Shown here: piece by piece, positions 50,175 through 59,464 of the stretch
Numbering within the stretch: position 1 is the first letter of the stretch
How the letters are laid out: each line of letters opens with the position of its first letter
NCBI GenBank assembly: GCA_910579995.1
Contig: CAJTWH010000017.1
Coordinates: 1-64,000 of the forward strand
From: an uncultured Muribaculaceae bacterium
GTDB taxonomy: Bacteria; Bacteroidota; Bacteroidia; Bacteroidales; Muribaculaceae
DNA: 64,000 bases
Direction of reading: 5' to 3'
Made by a program: the position numbers and the translations under genes
Notes under the pieces: generated by a model
Database searches by the model: none
Told to the model about the DNA's origin: nothing
The model's input: the letters and a program-made list of their open reading frames with translations, nothing else

Positions 50175-51134
50175 TCAGCCCTGAATGTTTATGGTGATGG
50201 ATATCCAGCCGTCGACACTTACGTCAAAGCCGCCGCCGGGCTTGCTGCCCCCTTCCGACTCTTCAAGCTCCAATCCCCTGATTATCACTTTTACATCCAA
50301 TGGGTCAGGCGCATTTCTCACTTGTGGCGTAACATCAAAATGATACGTGAATTTTCTACCGTCGCTTAGCACTACAAACAGCAGAAGATAATTGTCCGCT
50401 GTCGGCTCCGCCGGTATTCCGAAGGTCAGGAACTCGCCCTCTATGCTCGTTTCACCGCCTTTCTTTGCCGCCGAGGGCAGCATGCAAGGATAATCGCCCT
50501 TCGCTCCGTCGGCGAGATTCAGCGAACAGGCAAGGCCGGTAAATACCGCCGACAACGACACTACACCGTCGAGATTCGTTACGTTTTCTATCAAAAAACT
50601 ATACCGGGCGGTAAGCTGCCGTTGAGGACAGCGCAGTATATAGCTCTCAGATCTAACCGCCGGCTCGCCATATTCAAGTCCGGAATATTTCAGGCCTACA
50701 TAATCGTATGAGCAGCCCCACATCATGTCGGGGCAAACATGTAGTTTTTCGTCAAGCTCTCTTACAGCCGCAGGCAGATAGCTGTCGTCGGCGCGAACGG
50801 TATATGCCTCATACCCTTCATATCCGCCGTCTTCGCGGAATCGCACATTATAGGTATCGTCATTAAAACTGACAAAGCTGTAATCCCCCGGAATCAACGA
50901 TACCTCACCGCCCTCACGCCCGGCAAAGTCAAAGCGCCACGGCTCACCGCCAAGGTCTGAAAAAAACATATAAGCCATGCCTTCAGGATCGGCTTCAGGA
51001 GCCGCCTGCCAGTCATTCTCTATTTTAAGTGTTAGAGCCGGAGGGCATTTATCATATTCATATATGCACGAACTCGCCGCGAGAGCAAGCCCGGCGGCAA
51101 TCGTCATAAAGATTAGATTTCGGCATATATGCAT
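50175..51134 (-). CDS. DUF5119-like fimbrial-type lipoprotein
   Basis: 319 residues from MHICRNLIFMTIAAGLALAA; the lipobox AASSC follows. The first methionine at 51152 lies inside a hairpin, so the start at 51134 is preferred. The opening CIYEYDKCPPALTLKIENDW and later CGLKYSG-like beta strands match DUF5119, which in Bacteroidota is found next to fimbrillins as an anchor or minor subunit. 62 bp before fimbrillin, same strand. Its leader carries a strong inverted repeat. Confidence 0.72.
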   Translation of the reverse strand: MHICRNLIFMTIAAGLALAASSCIYEYDKCPPALTLKIENDWQAAPEADPEGMAYMFFSDLGGEPWRFDFAGREGGEVSLIPGDYSFVSFNDDTYNVRFREDGGYEGYEAYTVRADDSYLPAAVRELDEKLHVCPDMMWGCSYDYVGLKYSGLEYGEPAVRSESYILRCPQRQLTARYSFLIENVTNLDGVVSLSAVFTGLACSLNLADGAKGDYPCMLPSAAKKGGETSIEGEFLTFGIPAEPTADNYLLLFVVLSDGRKFTYHFDVTPQVRNAPDPLDVKVIIRGLELEESEGGSKPGGGFDVSVDGWISITINIQG

Positions 51135-51137
51135 AAT

Positions 51138-51173
51138 ATAATATCGGCGCATTATATAGTGCGCCGATATTAT
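51138..51173. promoter_or_regulatory. 14-bp inverted repeat in the fimbrial gene leader
   Basis: ATAATATCGGCGCA, an 8-nt loop, then TGCGCCGATATTAT: a perfect 14-bp stem ending 3 bp from the ATG at 51134. In RNA it would hide the ribosome entry site; in DNA it could be an operator or recombination site. Confidence 0.55.
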
Positions 51174-51232
51174 AACATTGTATTATATCCAAATGTTTAA
51201 AAAAGTAATCTCGTGCCGCCGGAGGCAGAGCT

Positions 51233-51790
51233 TTACTCCTTGTCGTCGTCCTTGAAAAGCTCGTCGTGCTCGTCAAGATAGAAGCACTTCGAGAGCAGGG
51301 CCACAAAGCGCGCGATCTGAGCCATAGCCTTGGCTGTATTCTCTGATATCTCCGCGCCCTTGAGCTTCATCATAAGCCAGCCGTAGAGAGCGTTGAAGCA
51401 GGTCTCTATCTCGCCGGCCGGATTATCGCCGGCCTTTGCACGCAGCTCTACTATATAGGGCAAGGTGGCATAGAATTCCTTGTGATAGTCTACAAACTTC
51501 GGGTCGGCAAGTATGCGTTTGTTAAGGTCGGCGAGGGTGCCGATGATGTTCTTGTTCATCTGCAGGTGACCTTTTTCTTTCACATCCTCGCGTCTCATCA
51601 TGTCGATGAGCGACTCATACCAGTCGGCCATCTCGCGCTGCTGCTTCTCGTCGATGGGATATTTGTCTATCACATTGGCCTTTATCTTGTCAAGGTCAAG
51701 GCTGTTGGCACGGATGAGGTCTTCTATCTGCCACATATAGAGCAGATACTCGGCTATATTCTCTTTGCGTTTTTGTGAGGCTATTATCAT
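51233..51790 (-). CDS. DUF4924 family protein
   Basis: 185 residues, likely all-helical and soluble: MIIASQKRKENIAEYLLYMWQIEDLIRA, WYESLIDMMRREDVKEKGH, YIVELRAKAG and AMAQIARFVALLSKCFY, the usual segments of DUF4924, a conserved Bacteroidales protein of unknown function. Normal length. It follows the TPR gene by about 190 bp with a terminator-like hairpin between, so it may have its own promoter, which I did not find. Confidence 0.85.
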   Translation of the reverse strand: MIIASQKRKENIAEYLLYMWQIEDLIRANSLDLDKIKANVIDKYPIDEKQQREMADWYESLIDMMRREDVKEKGHLQMNKNIIGTLADLNKRILADPKFVDYHKEFYATLPYIVELRAKAGDNPAGEIETCFNALYGWLMMKLKGAEISENTAKAMAQIARFVALLSKCFYLDEHDELFKDDDKE

Positions 51791-51825
51791 TTTCGTAGTA
51801 GTTTGATTGTTTAAGATATAACACT

Positions 51826-51870
51826 TTAAAAAGTAAAATGCCGACTGAGCATCGCGCCCGGGCCGGCATT
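51826..51870 (-). terminator. Probable terminator after the TPR gene
   Basis: On the minus strand AATGCCG..CGGCATT forms a stem followed by TTTTACTTTTT, about 110 bp past the stop of the TPR gene and ahead of DUF4924. Confidence 0.5.
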
Positions 51871-51980
51871 ATAGTCAATCAATTATGAAAACAGTTAATT
51901 CGCTCGTTATTCGCTTCTATGTGTAAGTACTTATATGACGCGCTTGCGCGCCCAAAGTTACACTAAGCTCACGATTTTAA

Positions 51981-53594
51981 CTATTTTTTTGACTCTTTGC
52001 CGAAAATGGCGTCATGGCGGTGCAGCATATTGAGGAAGCGCAGGTCGTCGCGCAGCGGCGCCACATTCACGCGGCCGTCAATTGCCTCTGTCCAGTCATG
52101 GTAATTGGCATAGCCGAGGTTGAGTGATTTGTCGGCCAACTCCATAGCGCGGTCCATGTCGCCATACTGGGCGTAGAAGCATGCTCCGTAGTAGTGGATA
52201 AGGCCATCGTAGTCGGTCACGGTGTCGAGTATATTGTCCATCCAGCGCTTGCCGAGCTCGGTCTGACCGAGGAATAGCTGCGCGAAGCCTTTGAGCGAAC
52301 GGGGATTGTCGATATAGAAGTGCTCCATATCGGCCACCTTGTTGTAGAGGTCTTCAGCGGCGGCAGCCTTGTTGAGATATTTCTCGAATACCCATGCGCG
52401 GAGCATGAGATACATCGGATTCTCCGCGTCGTTGAGTATGGCCTCCGAGATAAGATTCGAAGCCTCATCATAATTCTTGATACCGACATAGCCAAGCGCC
52501 ATCTCGATCAGTGCGTCGTTGTTGTTGCGGTCTACAGCGAGGGCGGCCGCGCCGGCTTTCACTGCCTCGTCATAGTTGCCCATAGCACGCAATATCTTGC
52601 TGCGCAGCACATAGTGGCCGGCATTGTCGCGAACCATGCCGAGGGCGCGGTCTACGAAGTCAAGGGCCTCGCTGTAGTTGCCAAGGCAATAGTTGCACTC
52701 GGCTATCGAGGCATAGATACCGTGATAGTTGTAGAGGCGCTCGTCGAGGATGGTCTGATAGTCGTTGATGGCGGCAAGATAGTGGTAATGGGCCTGCGCT
52801 ATCACCGCGCGGATATAGCGGAACATTCCCACCTGCGGAGCCTCGCTCACAGCCTTGCTCAATCCGGCCATAGTTGCCGGATAGTTGGTGTTGCCATAGT
52901 CGATGAGCTCCTGCATGGCGCGCGGATGTTTGTTGTCGCTCGAGATGGCGAGGATGAGGTCGTCGACGGCGCCGTTGTGGTCGCCCATCATGCGGCGTAC
53001 CGACGCGCGGCGCACGTAGATTTCGGCATTGTTGGGGTCGAGGTTTACCGCCGAGGCGAGCATTTCGTTGGCTGTGCCGAGGTTATTCTCTTTCACCGCC
53101 ACGCGCGCAAGTCCGATATAGGCCTCGGTGCCGCGCGGATTCAGGCGCTGCAGTTTCTGGAAGTCGAGGCGGGCCTCGGCATATCGTCCGAGCATAAACT
53201 CGGTGTTGGCCTTCTGGTATACTACATTATATGAGTTAGGGTCGATCTCAACGGCTGCGCGCAGATCTTGGAGAGCCTGCTCGGGGCGCTTGGTCTCATT
53301 GTAGATTCCGGCGCGGAGCACGTACGCGCGGAAGCGCACGTCTTCCTCGCTTGCAGGTGCGAGCTGTATCACCTTGTCTACATCGGCGAGGGCGCGGATA
53401 TATTCGTCGTGACGGTAATACTCATCGGCGCGGCTCATCAATATATTATAGTCATTGGGGTTCTCGCGAAGTTCTTCTTCATACACGGCAAGCACGGCCT
53501 GCGTCATGGGGTTCTGTATGCTCGACTGGGCTGCAATCGGCATAGAGGCAGACGCGGCCAAGGCGACCGCAATCAATATCTTGGTGATTTTCAT
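51981..53594 (-). CDS. Periplasmic TPR-repeat protein
   Basis: 537 residues from MKITKILIAVALAASASMPIAAQ, a signal peptide. The codons ahead of it start with TTG and are not taken. The rest is a string of about 12-14 TPR units (e.g. DYNILMSRADEYYRHDEYIRALADVDKVIQLAP, GDMDRAMELADKSLNLG), typical scaffolds for protein contacts. No catalytic domain. It follows kdsA by 4 bp and is probably in its operon. Function unknown; many Bacteroidales have such proteins. Confidence 0.82.
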   Translation of the reverse strand: MKITKILIAVALAASASMPIAAQSSIQNPMTQAVLAVYEEELRENPNDYNILMSRADEYYRHDEYIRALADVDKVIQLAPASEEDVRFRAYVLRAGIYNETKRPEQALQDLRAAVEIDPNSYNVVYQKANTEFMLGRYAEARLDFQKLQRLNPRGTEAYIGLARVAVKENNLGTANEMLASAVNLDPNNAEIYVRRASVRRMMGDHNGAVDDLILAISSDNKHPRAMQELIDYGNTNYPATMAGLSKAVSEAPQVGMFRYIRAVIAQAHYHYLAAINDYQTILDERLYNYHGIYASIAECNYCLGNYSEALDFVDRALGMVRDNAGHYVLRSKILRAMGNYDEAVKAGAAALAVDRNNNDALIEMALGYVGIKNYDEASNLISEAILNDAENPMYLMLRAWVFEKYLNKAAAAEDLYNKVADMEHFYIDNPRSLKGFAQLFLGQTELGKRWMDNILDTVTDYDGLIHYYGACFYAQYGDMDRAMELADKSLNLGYANYHDWTEAIDGRVNVAPLRDDLRFLNMLHRHDAIFGKESKK

Positions 53595-53598
53595 ATTC

Positions 53599-54417
53599 TT
53601 ATTCAAATGTGTTTATGGTGCTGCGCAATGCCGTAAGTCGTTTCAGCAAGGGCTCGAGCAGGTCGAGACGGAGCATATTGGCGCCGTCGCTCTTGGCATT
53701 TGCCGGGTCGGGATGGGTCTCGATGAAGATACCGTCGGCGCCGGTGGCGATGGCCGCGCGGGCTATGGTCTCTATCATCTCAGGGCAGCCGCCTGTCACA
53801 CCGCCGGCTGTGTTGGGCTGCTGCAGCGAGTGGGTGCAGTCTACTATCACCGGGCATTGGCATGCCTGCTGCATACGGGGCACTCCGCGGAAGTCTACAA
53901 TGAGGTCGCCGTAGCCGAATGTGGTGCCGCGCTCGGTCACTGCCACATCATCACATCCGCCCGAGCGCACTTTCTCTACTGCAAAGCGCATTGATTCGGG
54001 CGAGAGGAATTGCCCTTTCTTCACATTCACGGCCTTGCCTGTATGGGCAGCCGCGAGCAGAAGGTCGGTCTGGCGGCAGAGAAAGGCCGGTATCTGAAGA
54101 ATGTCGACGAAGTCAGCCGCCATCGAGGCTTCCTGTGCCGTATGGATATCGGTCACCACAGGCACCCCGTAGCGCTCTCCCACTCCGTGGAGTATCTTAA
54201 GAGCCTCAAGGTCGCCGATTCCGGTAAAGGAGTCGAGACGGCTGCGGTTGGCCTTGCGGTAGCTGCCCTTGAAGGCGTAGGGTATATCAAGACGGCGGCA
54301 GATACTGCTGATGGTGTCGCATATATTATATGCCATTTCCTCGCCTTCGATCACACACGGACCGGCGATAAGAAAGAAGTTTGAGCCGCTGCTCAGTTGG
54401 TTGAATGTAGTAGACAT
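53599..54417 (-). CDS. kdsA: 3-deoxy-8-phosphooctulonate (KDO-8-phosphate) synthase
   Basis: 272 residues. The KdsA core is seen: FFLIAGPCVIEGEEMAYNIC, FKGSYRKANRSRLDSFTGIG, PVVTDIHTAQEAS, DILQIPAFLCRQTDLLLAAAHTGK, NVKKGQFLSPE, CDDVAVTERGTTFGYGDLIVDFR and DCTHSLQQPN. It condenses phosphoenolpyruvate with arabinose-5-phosphate toward the KDO of lipid A. It overlaps the rsmE end by 25 bp, so they are coupled. Confidence 0.95.
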   Translation of the reverse strand: MSTTFNQLSSGSNFFLIAGPCVIEGEEMAYNICDTISSICRRLDIPYAFKGSYRKANRSRLDSFTGIGDLEALKILHGVGERYGVPVVTDIHTAQEASMAADFVDILQIPAFLCRQTDLLLAAAHTGKAVNVKKGQFLSPESMRFAVEKVRSGGCDDVAVTERGTTFGYGDLIVDFRGVPRMQQACQCPVIVDCTHSLQQPNTAGGVTGGCPEMIETIARAAIATGADGIFIETHPDPANAKSDGANMLRLDLLEPLLKRLTALRSTINTFE

Positions 54418-55121
54418 TGGTTTACAATATGTATGGTGTCGCAGCCTACCAGAGCTGCTGTTTCGGTTCGTAATCTGTTGTCGCCCATTGTCACGGGGAT
54501 ATATCCCGCAGCTATGGCTGCCGCGATTTCCTCGGGGTCGAAGTCGCCTTCGGGGCCTATGAGTATATTCACGTCGCTGCCGGGCTTATAGGCTTGGGCG
54601 AGCAGACGGCGCGGTGTGTCGGCGTCGCAATACCCGGCGAAGCGTTGTTGTCCCTCTGTCGGCGCCTCGGCAAGAAAGTCTTTAAGCGGCGTGGTCGCGT
54701 CTATGCGGGGCAAGATTGCCTTGAGCGACTGCTTCATTGCCGAAACTGCGATACGCTCAAGGCGCTCGGGCTTGATTTCCTTACGCTCCGACCGGCGGCA
54801 ACGCAGCGGCACTATCCGGTCTACCCCTATCTCCACCAGTTTTTCTACAAGCCACTCCATGCGGTCGGCATGCTTGGTGGGAGCTACGGCGATGGTGATA
54901 TAAGGTGTCCACACCTTGGGAAGCGCCTCTTTTTCCACAATCTCAACTACAGCGCCGCGATGGTCGTCTGTCACCAAGCGGCAGCGGTAGAGATTGCCGC
55001 GCCCGTCAACCACCTCCAATTCATCACCGGGCTTGCGGCGCAACACACGCACGGCATGCGCGCTCTCGTCGGCCGGAAGCTGCGGTTTCTGTTCTATGTC
55101 AGGGGCATAAAAGCGTATCAT
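54393..55121 (-). CDS. rsmE: 16S rRNA m3U1498 methyltransferase
   Basis: 242 residues from MIRFYAPDIEQKPQLPADES. The C-terminal SPOUT motifs NILIGPEGDFDPEEI and VTMGDNRLRTETAAL mark RsmE, and an N-terminal PUA-like domain (ESAHAVRVLRRKPGDELEVVDGRGNLYRCRL) is present. It methylates U1498 of 16S rRNA. The earlier possible start at 55148 is inside the repeat DNA upstream. Confidence 0.93.
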   Translation of the reverse strand: MIRFYAPDIEQKPQLPADESAHAVRVLRRKPGDELEVVDGRGNLYRCRLVTDDHRGAVVEIVEKEALPKVWTPYITIAVAPTKHADRMEWLVEKLVEIGVDRIVPLRCRRSERKEIKPERLERIAVSAMKQSLKAILPRIDATTPLKDFLAEAPTEGQQRFAGYCDADTPRRLLAQAYKPGSDVNILIGPEGDFDPEEIAAAIAAGYIPVTMGDNRLRTETAALVGCDTIHIVNQCLLHSTN

Positions 55122-55132
55122 ATCATTGAACT

Positions 55133-55287
55133 TAAGTTTCGCAAGCAAAACTTGTTTATTTTGAGTTTAACAGGTTTAAGGAGTTTAGGTATACATTGGT
55201 AAAACTAAACATTTTAAACTATATAAACTGCGCTGAAAGCGCTTTAAACCTCAAGTTTTCAAGTTGCAAGGCAACTTGAAAACTTGA
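55133..55287 (+). repeat. Intergenic repeat family R2, longest copy
   Basis: Begins TAAGTTTCGCAAGCAAAACT, with an AT-rich middle, a GCGCTGAAAGCGC hairpin and a long palindrome CAAGTTTTCAAGTTGCAAGG.. near the right end. Its left part matches 901-985; its right part matches the reverse of 29260-29342. It reaches to within about 2 bp of the nucleoside permease stop. Confidence 0.8.
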
Positions 55288-55288
55288 A

Positions 55289-56617
55289 TCATTGAATCAT
55301 TCCTTCGGGGTCTTCAGCTGTGGCAGCCTCATTCTTGATCGACGGCGCACTGTGTACGTCATGGTCTTTGAATATCAGCATGAACAGCACAGCCACAACG
55401 GCGGCATAGCCCGCGAATATCAGCCACGACGCATGCCAACCCTCAATCTGTGCCATACCCTCGGGCTGGCTGAATACTTTGTAATCTATGATTTTCTGAG
55501 CCACGAGCGTGCCGCAGGTTGCGCCGATACCGTTGGTCATGATCATGAACAGACCTTGGGCCGACGAGCGGATGTCGGGTGTCGTTTTCTTGTCTACATA
55601 GAGCGAGCCGCTCACATTGAAGAAGTCAAAGGCGATACCGTATACTATCATCGAAAGCACGAAAAGCCATACGCCCGAGCCGGGATCGCCTATGCCGAAG
55701 AAGCCGAAGCGGAACACCCACGCCGTCATTGCCATCAACATCACAATCTTGATACCGTAGCGGCGCAGGAAGAAGGGAATGAGAAGTATGCACAGTGTCT
55801 CGCTCATCTGAGATATCGATATCAGCGCATTGGCATTATGCACGCCCCATGTATCGGCATACTCGGCAACGCTGCCGAAGCTCTGTATGAATGGATTGGC
55901 GAAGCCGTTGGTAATCTGAAGCGAAACGCCGAGAAGCATGCTGAAGATAAAGAAGACTGCCATCTGCCTGTCTTTGAACAGCGAGAAGGCTTTCAGCCCC
56001 AAAGCCTCCGACACCGACTTTTTCTGTCCCTTGGGTGCTGTGGGGCACGCCGGCATTGTCAAGGCATAGAAAGCCACTACAAAGCTAAGCACACCCGAGG
56101 TAATAAGCTGGGCGGCTGTATTTTGAAATCCGGTAAAGTTTACAAACAGCATAGCAACGATAAAGCCCACCGTGCCGAACACTCGCACCGGCGGGAAGTG
56201 CTTCACCGGGTCGAGCCCATAGCGGGTCAGAGCTGAGTACGACACCGAGTTGGTCAAGCCTATAGTAGGCATGAAGAAGCCCACCGACAAGGTATAGAGC
56301 GTAAACAGCGGCGCGAACTCCACAGTCTCCGCATTGATGGCATACCAGCCCGCGGCGCACATGAAAGCACCTGCAAACAAATGGCAGAGACTAAGCATTT
56401 TCTGTGCCTGTATCCAGCGGTCGGCCACGATACCAACAAGCGCCGGCATAAAAATCGACACAACGCCCTGAATGGCATAGAACCATCCGATATGTTCGCC
56501 CTGCCCTACTTTGGCAAGATAGGCACCTAATGAGGTAAGATATGCGCCCCATACCGCAAACTCAAGGAAGAGCAGCGTAGCCATGCGCACTTTAAGTTGT
56601 AAACTATTAGATTTCAT
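55289..56617 (-). CDS. Nucleoside:H+ symporter-type MFS permease
   Basis: 442 residues with about 12 membrane helices. The opening LKVRMATLLFLEFAVWGAYLTSLGAYL and the GFFMPTIGLTNSVSYSALTRYG, FPPVRVFGTVGFIVAML and DFFNVSGSLYVDKKTTPDIRSSAQGLFMI segments fit the NHS family (NupG/XapB-like), which imports nucleosides with protons. Last gene of the DUF5106-mnmA-BFN-permease operon, 6 bp after the BFN gene. Confidence 0.9.
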   Translation of the reverse strand: MKSNSLQLKVRMATLLFLEFAVWGAYLTSLGAYLAKVGQGEHIGWFYAIQGVVSIFMPALVGIVADRWIQAQKMLSLCHLFAGAFMCAAGWYAINAETVEFAPLFTLYTLSVGFFMPTIGLTNSVSYSALTRYGLDPVKHFPPVRVFGTVGFIVAMLFVNFTGFQNTAAQLITSGVLSFVVAFYALTMPACPTAPKGQKKSVSEALGLKAFSLFKDRQMAVFFIFSMLLGVSLQITNGFANPFIQSFGSVAEYADTWGVHNANALISISQMSETLCILLIPFFLRRYGIKIVMLMAMTAWVFRFGFFGIGDPGSGVWLFVLSMIVYGIAFDFFNVSGSLYVDKKTTPDIRSSAQGLFMIMTNGIGATCGTLVAQKIIDYKVFSQPEGMAQIEGWHASWLIFAGYAAVVAVLFMLIFKDHDVHSAPSIKNEAATAEDPEGMIQ

Positions 56618-56623
56618 GGTATT

Positions 56624-57274
56624 TTATTGTTTTCCTTTTTTACGCTTGAGTATCTCGCTTATGCGCTCGGCCTCCTCATATTCCTCATTGTCGATGAGAG
56701 CCGCGAGAGTGCGCTCAAGTTCTTCTATGGTGTAGTTTTCGGGCCTGGCCTCGGCATGATAGTCGTCGCGGTCGGCGTATGTGGCCTCTTCGTTATCGTC
56801 TGCCGCAGCCTCATCGAGATTCCAGCCTTCTTCGGCCTCGCTGTCGCGCTTGAGTTCTTCTTCGTCGATGATGAAGCCGGTCTGCTCTATTATAGAGCGG
56901 GTGGTGAAGATAGGGGTATGCGTCCGCAGTGCAAGGGCTATGGCGTCGCTGGTGCGCGCGTCGATCTGCACTGTCCGGGTGCCGTCGCCAAAGGTGAGCT
57001 CCGACGAGAATATTCCGTCTTCGAAGCGGTAGATAAACACCTCGCGAAGCTTCACGCCGAAAGCATGCGCGAACGACACAAACAGGTCGTGCGTCAGCGG
57101 ACGCGGAGTGCGTATTCCTTCGAGCGTGATCGCTATCGACTGAGCCTCGGCAGCACCTATGATCACAGGTATGCGCCGCGGTCCGCGGTCTTCAGCAAGT
57201 ATCAGGGCGTATGCGCCCGACTGCAACTGGCTGTACGACAACCCTAACACGTGGAGGCTGATTCTATCTTCCAT
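56624..57274 (-). CDS. Bifunctional nuclease (BFN) domain protein with UVR motif
   Basis: 216 residues. The BFN/DUF151 domain (about 1-130; RIPVIIGAAEAQSIAI, IDARTSDAIALALR) is joined by an acidic linker to a UVR-type helix hairpin (TIEELERTLAALIDNEEYEEAERISEILKRK). Such proteins are suspected nucleases or binding factors; the action here is not shown. 7 bp after mnmA. Confidence 0.85.
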   Translation of the reverse strand: MEDRISLHVLGLSYSQLQSGAYALILAEDRGPRRIPVIIGAAEAQSIAITLEGIRTPRPLTHDLFVSFAHAFGVKLREVFIYRFEDGIFSSELTFGDGTRTVQIDARTSDAIALALRTHTPIFTTRSIIEQTGFIIDEEELKRDSEAEEGWNLDEAAADDNEEATYADRDDYHAEARPENYTIEELERTLAALIDNEEYEEAERISEILKRKKGKQ

Positions 57275-57281
57275 AGTTGTT

Positions 57282-58385
57282 TTATAATTTGTTTGCTCCG
57301 GTGATTATGCCTGAGCCATAGCATATACGGCTTTCGGGGTCGTAGACGGCTGTAAACTGCCCCGGAGCTATACCCTGCACCTTCACATCCGACTCTATCA
57401 CATACTCGCCCGGCGCTCCGGCTACCGAGCGTATCGTGCCGGGGAAAAATTCGGGTGTATGGCGGTTTTTGAAAGTCAGGCGCACACCGTCGGCGGCAGC
57501 CTCGCCCCATGGGTCGGCTGTGATAAACTGCATTTCGCCTAGATGGAGCGTTGTGCCGTATTGTTTCTCGGTATCATAGCCGCGCGACACGTAGATCACA
57601 TTGTCATGCACATTCTTGCGCACCACAAACCACGGGCCGCCGCTCAGACCGAGACCCTTGCGCTGGCCTATCGTGTGGAACCAATACCCGCGGTGCTCTC
57701 CGAGCTTCTTGCCCGTCTCAATCTCTACAATCGGGCCGGGACGCTCGCCCAAGTGGCGGCGGATAAAGTCGTTATAATTGATTTTTCCCAAGAAGCATAT
57801 TCCCTGCGAGTCGCGCCTCAGAGCGTTGGGCAGCTTCGCCTCGGCTGCTATGCGGCGCACATCGGCCTTGGGCATGTCGCCGAGTGGGAAAATAAGATGT
57901 TCGAGCTGGCGGCCGCTTATGCGCGCGAGAAAGTCGGTCTGGTCTTTTACAGGGTCTACCGCCGTGCCGAGCCATTTGCGTCCGTCGGCGTCGATGATAG
58001 TCCTCGCGTAGTGCCCGGTGGCCGTCAGGTCAAACTCGCGGCCCCAGCGCTCCTCGAAATATCCGAATTTTATCAGTGAGTTACACATGATATCCGGGTT
58101 GGGCGTCAGGCCGGCTTTCACCGTCCGGAGGGCGTAGGCCATCACGTTGTCCCAATACTCTTCATGGAGCGACACCACTTCTAAAGGAAGCCCGTACTGA
58201 CGCGCTATAAGGCTGCACATCTCTATGTCTTCCTCGGCTGAGCAATCGCCGCGTCCGTCATCCATGCCTATGCGGATATAGAAAAGGTCCAGGTCAAGGC
58301 TCGGGTCCTGCGACAGACGGTGTACTACCACCGCACTGTCTACGCCGCCCGACACCAGCACCGCTATGCTCTTGCGCTCACTCAT
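57282..58385 (-). CDS. mnmA: tRNA-uridine 2-sulfurtransferase
   Basis: 367 residues from MSERKSIAVLVSGGVDSAVV. The PP-loop SGGVDS is at about 12-17. The NPDIMCNSLIKFGYF segment holds one catalytic Cys and GICFLGK the second. GQRKGLGLSGGPW follows, typical of MnmA. It makes 2-thiouridine at wobble U34 of tRNA. Its first codons overlap the DUF5106 gene by 8 bp, which argues for translational coupling and against the earlier possible start at 58472. Confidence 0.94.
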   Translation of the reverse strand: MSERKSIAVLVSGGVDSAVVVHRLSQDPSLDLDLFYIRIGMDDGRGDCSAEEDIEMCSLIARQYGLPLEVVSLHEEYWDNVMAYALRTVKAGLTPNPDIMCNSLIKFGYFEERWGREFDLTATGHYARTIIDADGRKWLGTAVDPVKDQTDFLARISGRQLEHLIFPLGDMPKADVRRIAAEAKLPNALRRDSQGICFLGKINYNDFIRRHLGERPGPIVEIETGKKLGEHRGYWFHTIGQRKGLGLSGGPWFVVRKNVHDNVIYVSRGYDTEKQYGTTLHLGEMQFITADPWGEAAADGVRLTFKNRHTPEFFPGTIRSVAGAPGEYVIESDVKVQGIAPGQFTAVYDPESRICYGSGIITGANKL

Positions 58386-59301
58386 TGCCTTTGTTTTTTG
58401 CCCGGTTTTTATAAACGTCGTTTGCCGTTGCGAACGCCGACAGCAGATACGACAGGTCGAGATTCGACGCAAGCACCTTGTGTTCGCCGTTGAGATAGAT
58501 AAACTGCGGCTTATAGCGTATGTCGAAATAATCTTCGGTTTCAGGCATGGCCACCTTGTGCCACTTCTCGGGCAACGATTCTGCCGCAGCCTTCCAATTG
58601 TCGTCGGGTGCCGACGGATGTATGCACACTACCGTGAGCTCGCCGCGGTCTACGAGTTCGCGCACATTGCGGTCGGAGCTAAGTTTTATGCGCGCGATCG
58701 AGCAGTCGATATTGTCGGGCTCATTGAAGAAAAGCAGCACCGAGCCGCCCTTGATCATATCGAGGTTGCTCTTGCTGCCATCGGGCAGGAAGGTCTCCAC
58801 TCCGGGCACTACCGCACCCACCGAGCTGGCCGACATTCGCTTGTAGTCGGCGGCATACAAGGCCTTGTCTTCTTTCTTGATTTTCTTGTGCATGGAAGCC
58901 GCCTTGGCAAAAGGCATATAGATTTCATACGAGCGGAAGCGCGCCGTGTCGGAGTAGAGCCAGTTGCGGGCCATCTCGGCAAGGGCGAGCGTCTCGGGGC
59001 CTTTCTTCTCAAAGAGGCCGATCAATTTGTCGATGGCGGCATGAACGGTGTCGGCCGACGCATGGGGCATGATTGTCACCCACTCGCCGAATGCCTCGTT
59101 GAATTTATCGCGGTGCAACATCGCATAGTCGAATTTACACCGTTGCCAGTAGCGCGATATGATGAAATCGCAGCGCGGCTGAAGTTCCATCACCGAATCC
59201 GGCGGCATGGGATATGTCACAAGCCGGTCGGTGCTTTGGGCTGCCGACGACAATCCGGATAACAGCAGTATCGATATTATGGAGAAGATTATTCGTTTCA
59301 T
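58378..59301 (-). CDS. DUF5106 protein with thioredoxin-like fold
   Basis: 307 residues from MKRIIFSIISILLLSGLSSA, a signal peptide ending AAQ. The first 150 residues fit DUF5106 (RCDFIISRYWQRCKFDYAMLHRD, YEIYMPFAKAA). From about 165 on a thioredoxin-like fold follows (DMIKGGSVLLFFNEPDNIDCSIARIKLSSD); the single Cys in NIDCSIA is not a CxxC pair, so redox activity is doubtful. Periplasmic. First gene of the operon that continues to mnmA. Confidence 0.8.
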   Translation of the reverse strand: MKRIIFSIISILLLSGLSSAAQSTDRLVTYPMPPDSVMELQPRCDFIISRYWQRCKFDYAMLHRDKFNEAFGEWVTIMPHASADTVHAAIDKLIGLFEKKGPETLALAEMARNWLYSDTARFRSYEIYMPFAKAASMHKKIKKEDKALYAADYKRMSASSVGAVVPGVETFLPDGSKSNLDMIKGGSVLLFFNEPDNIDCSIARIKLSSDRNVRELVDRGELTVVCIHPSAPDDNWKAAAESLPEKWHKVAMPETEDYFDIRYKPQFIYLNGEHKVLASNLDLSYLLSAFATANDVYKNRAKNKGNE

Positions 59302-59431
59302 AACGTACAAAATTAGCAAAAAAAATTATTGTAGTGCCCCCCTTGGAGGTAAAATTATATTTAACCCCTGTTTTTAGATGTTCTAATCCTTAATTTTTGT
59401 TAACCAGTCACCCATTTTACTAAAAAAGACT

Positions 59432-59439
59432 TACTTTTG
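59432..59439 (+). promoter_or_regulatory. Candidate -7 box for the GYF-domain gene
   Basis: TACTTTTG at 59432-59439, 26 bp before the ATG at 59465. A matching TTTG at correct spacing is not visible. Confidence 0.4.
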
Positions 59440-59464
59440 TATATAAAACCAATTTCAACCACGG

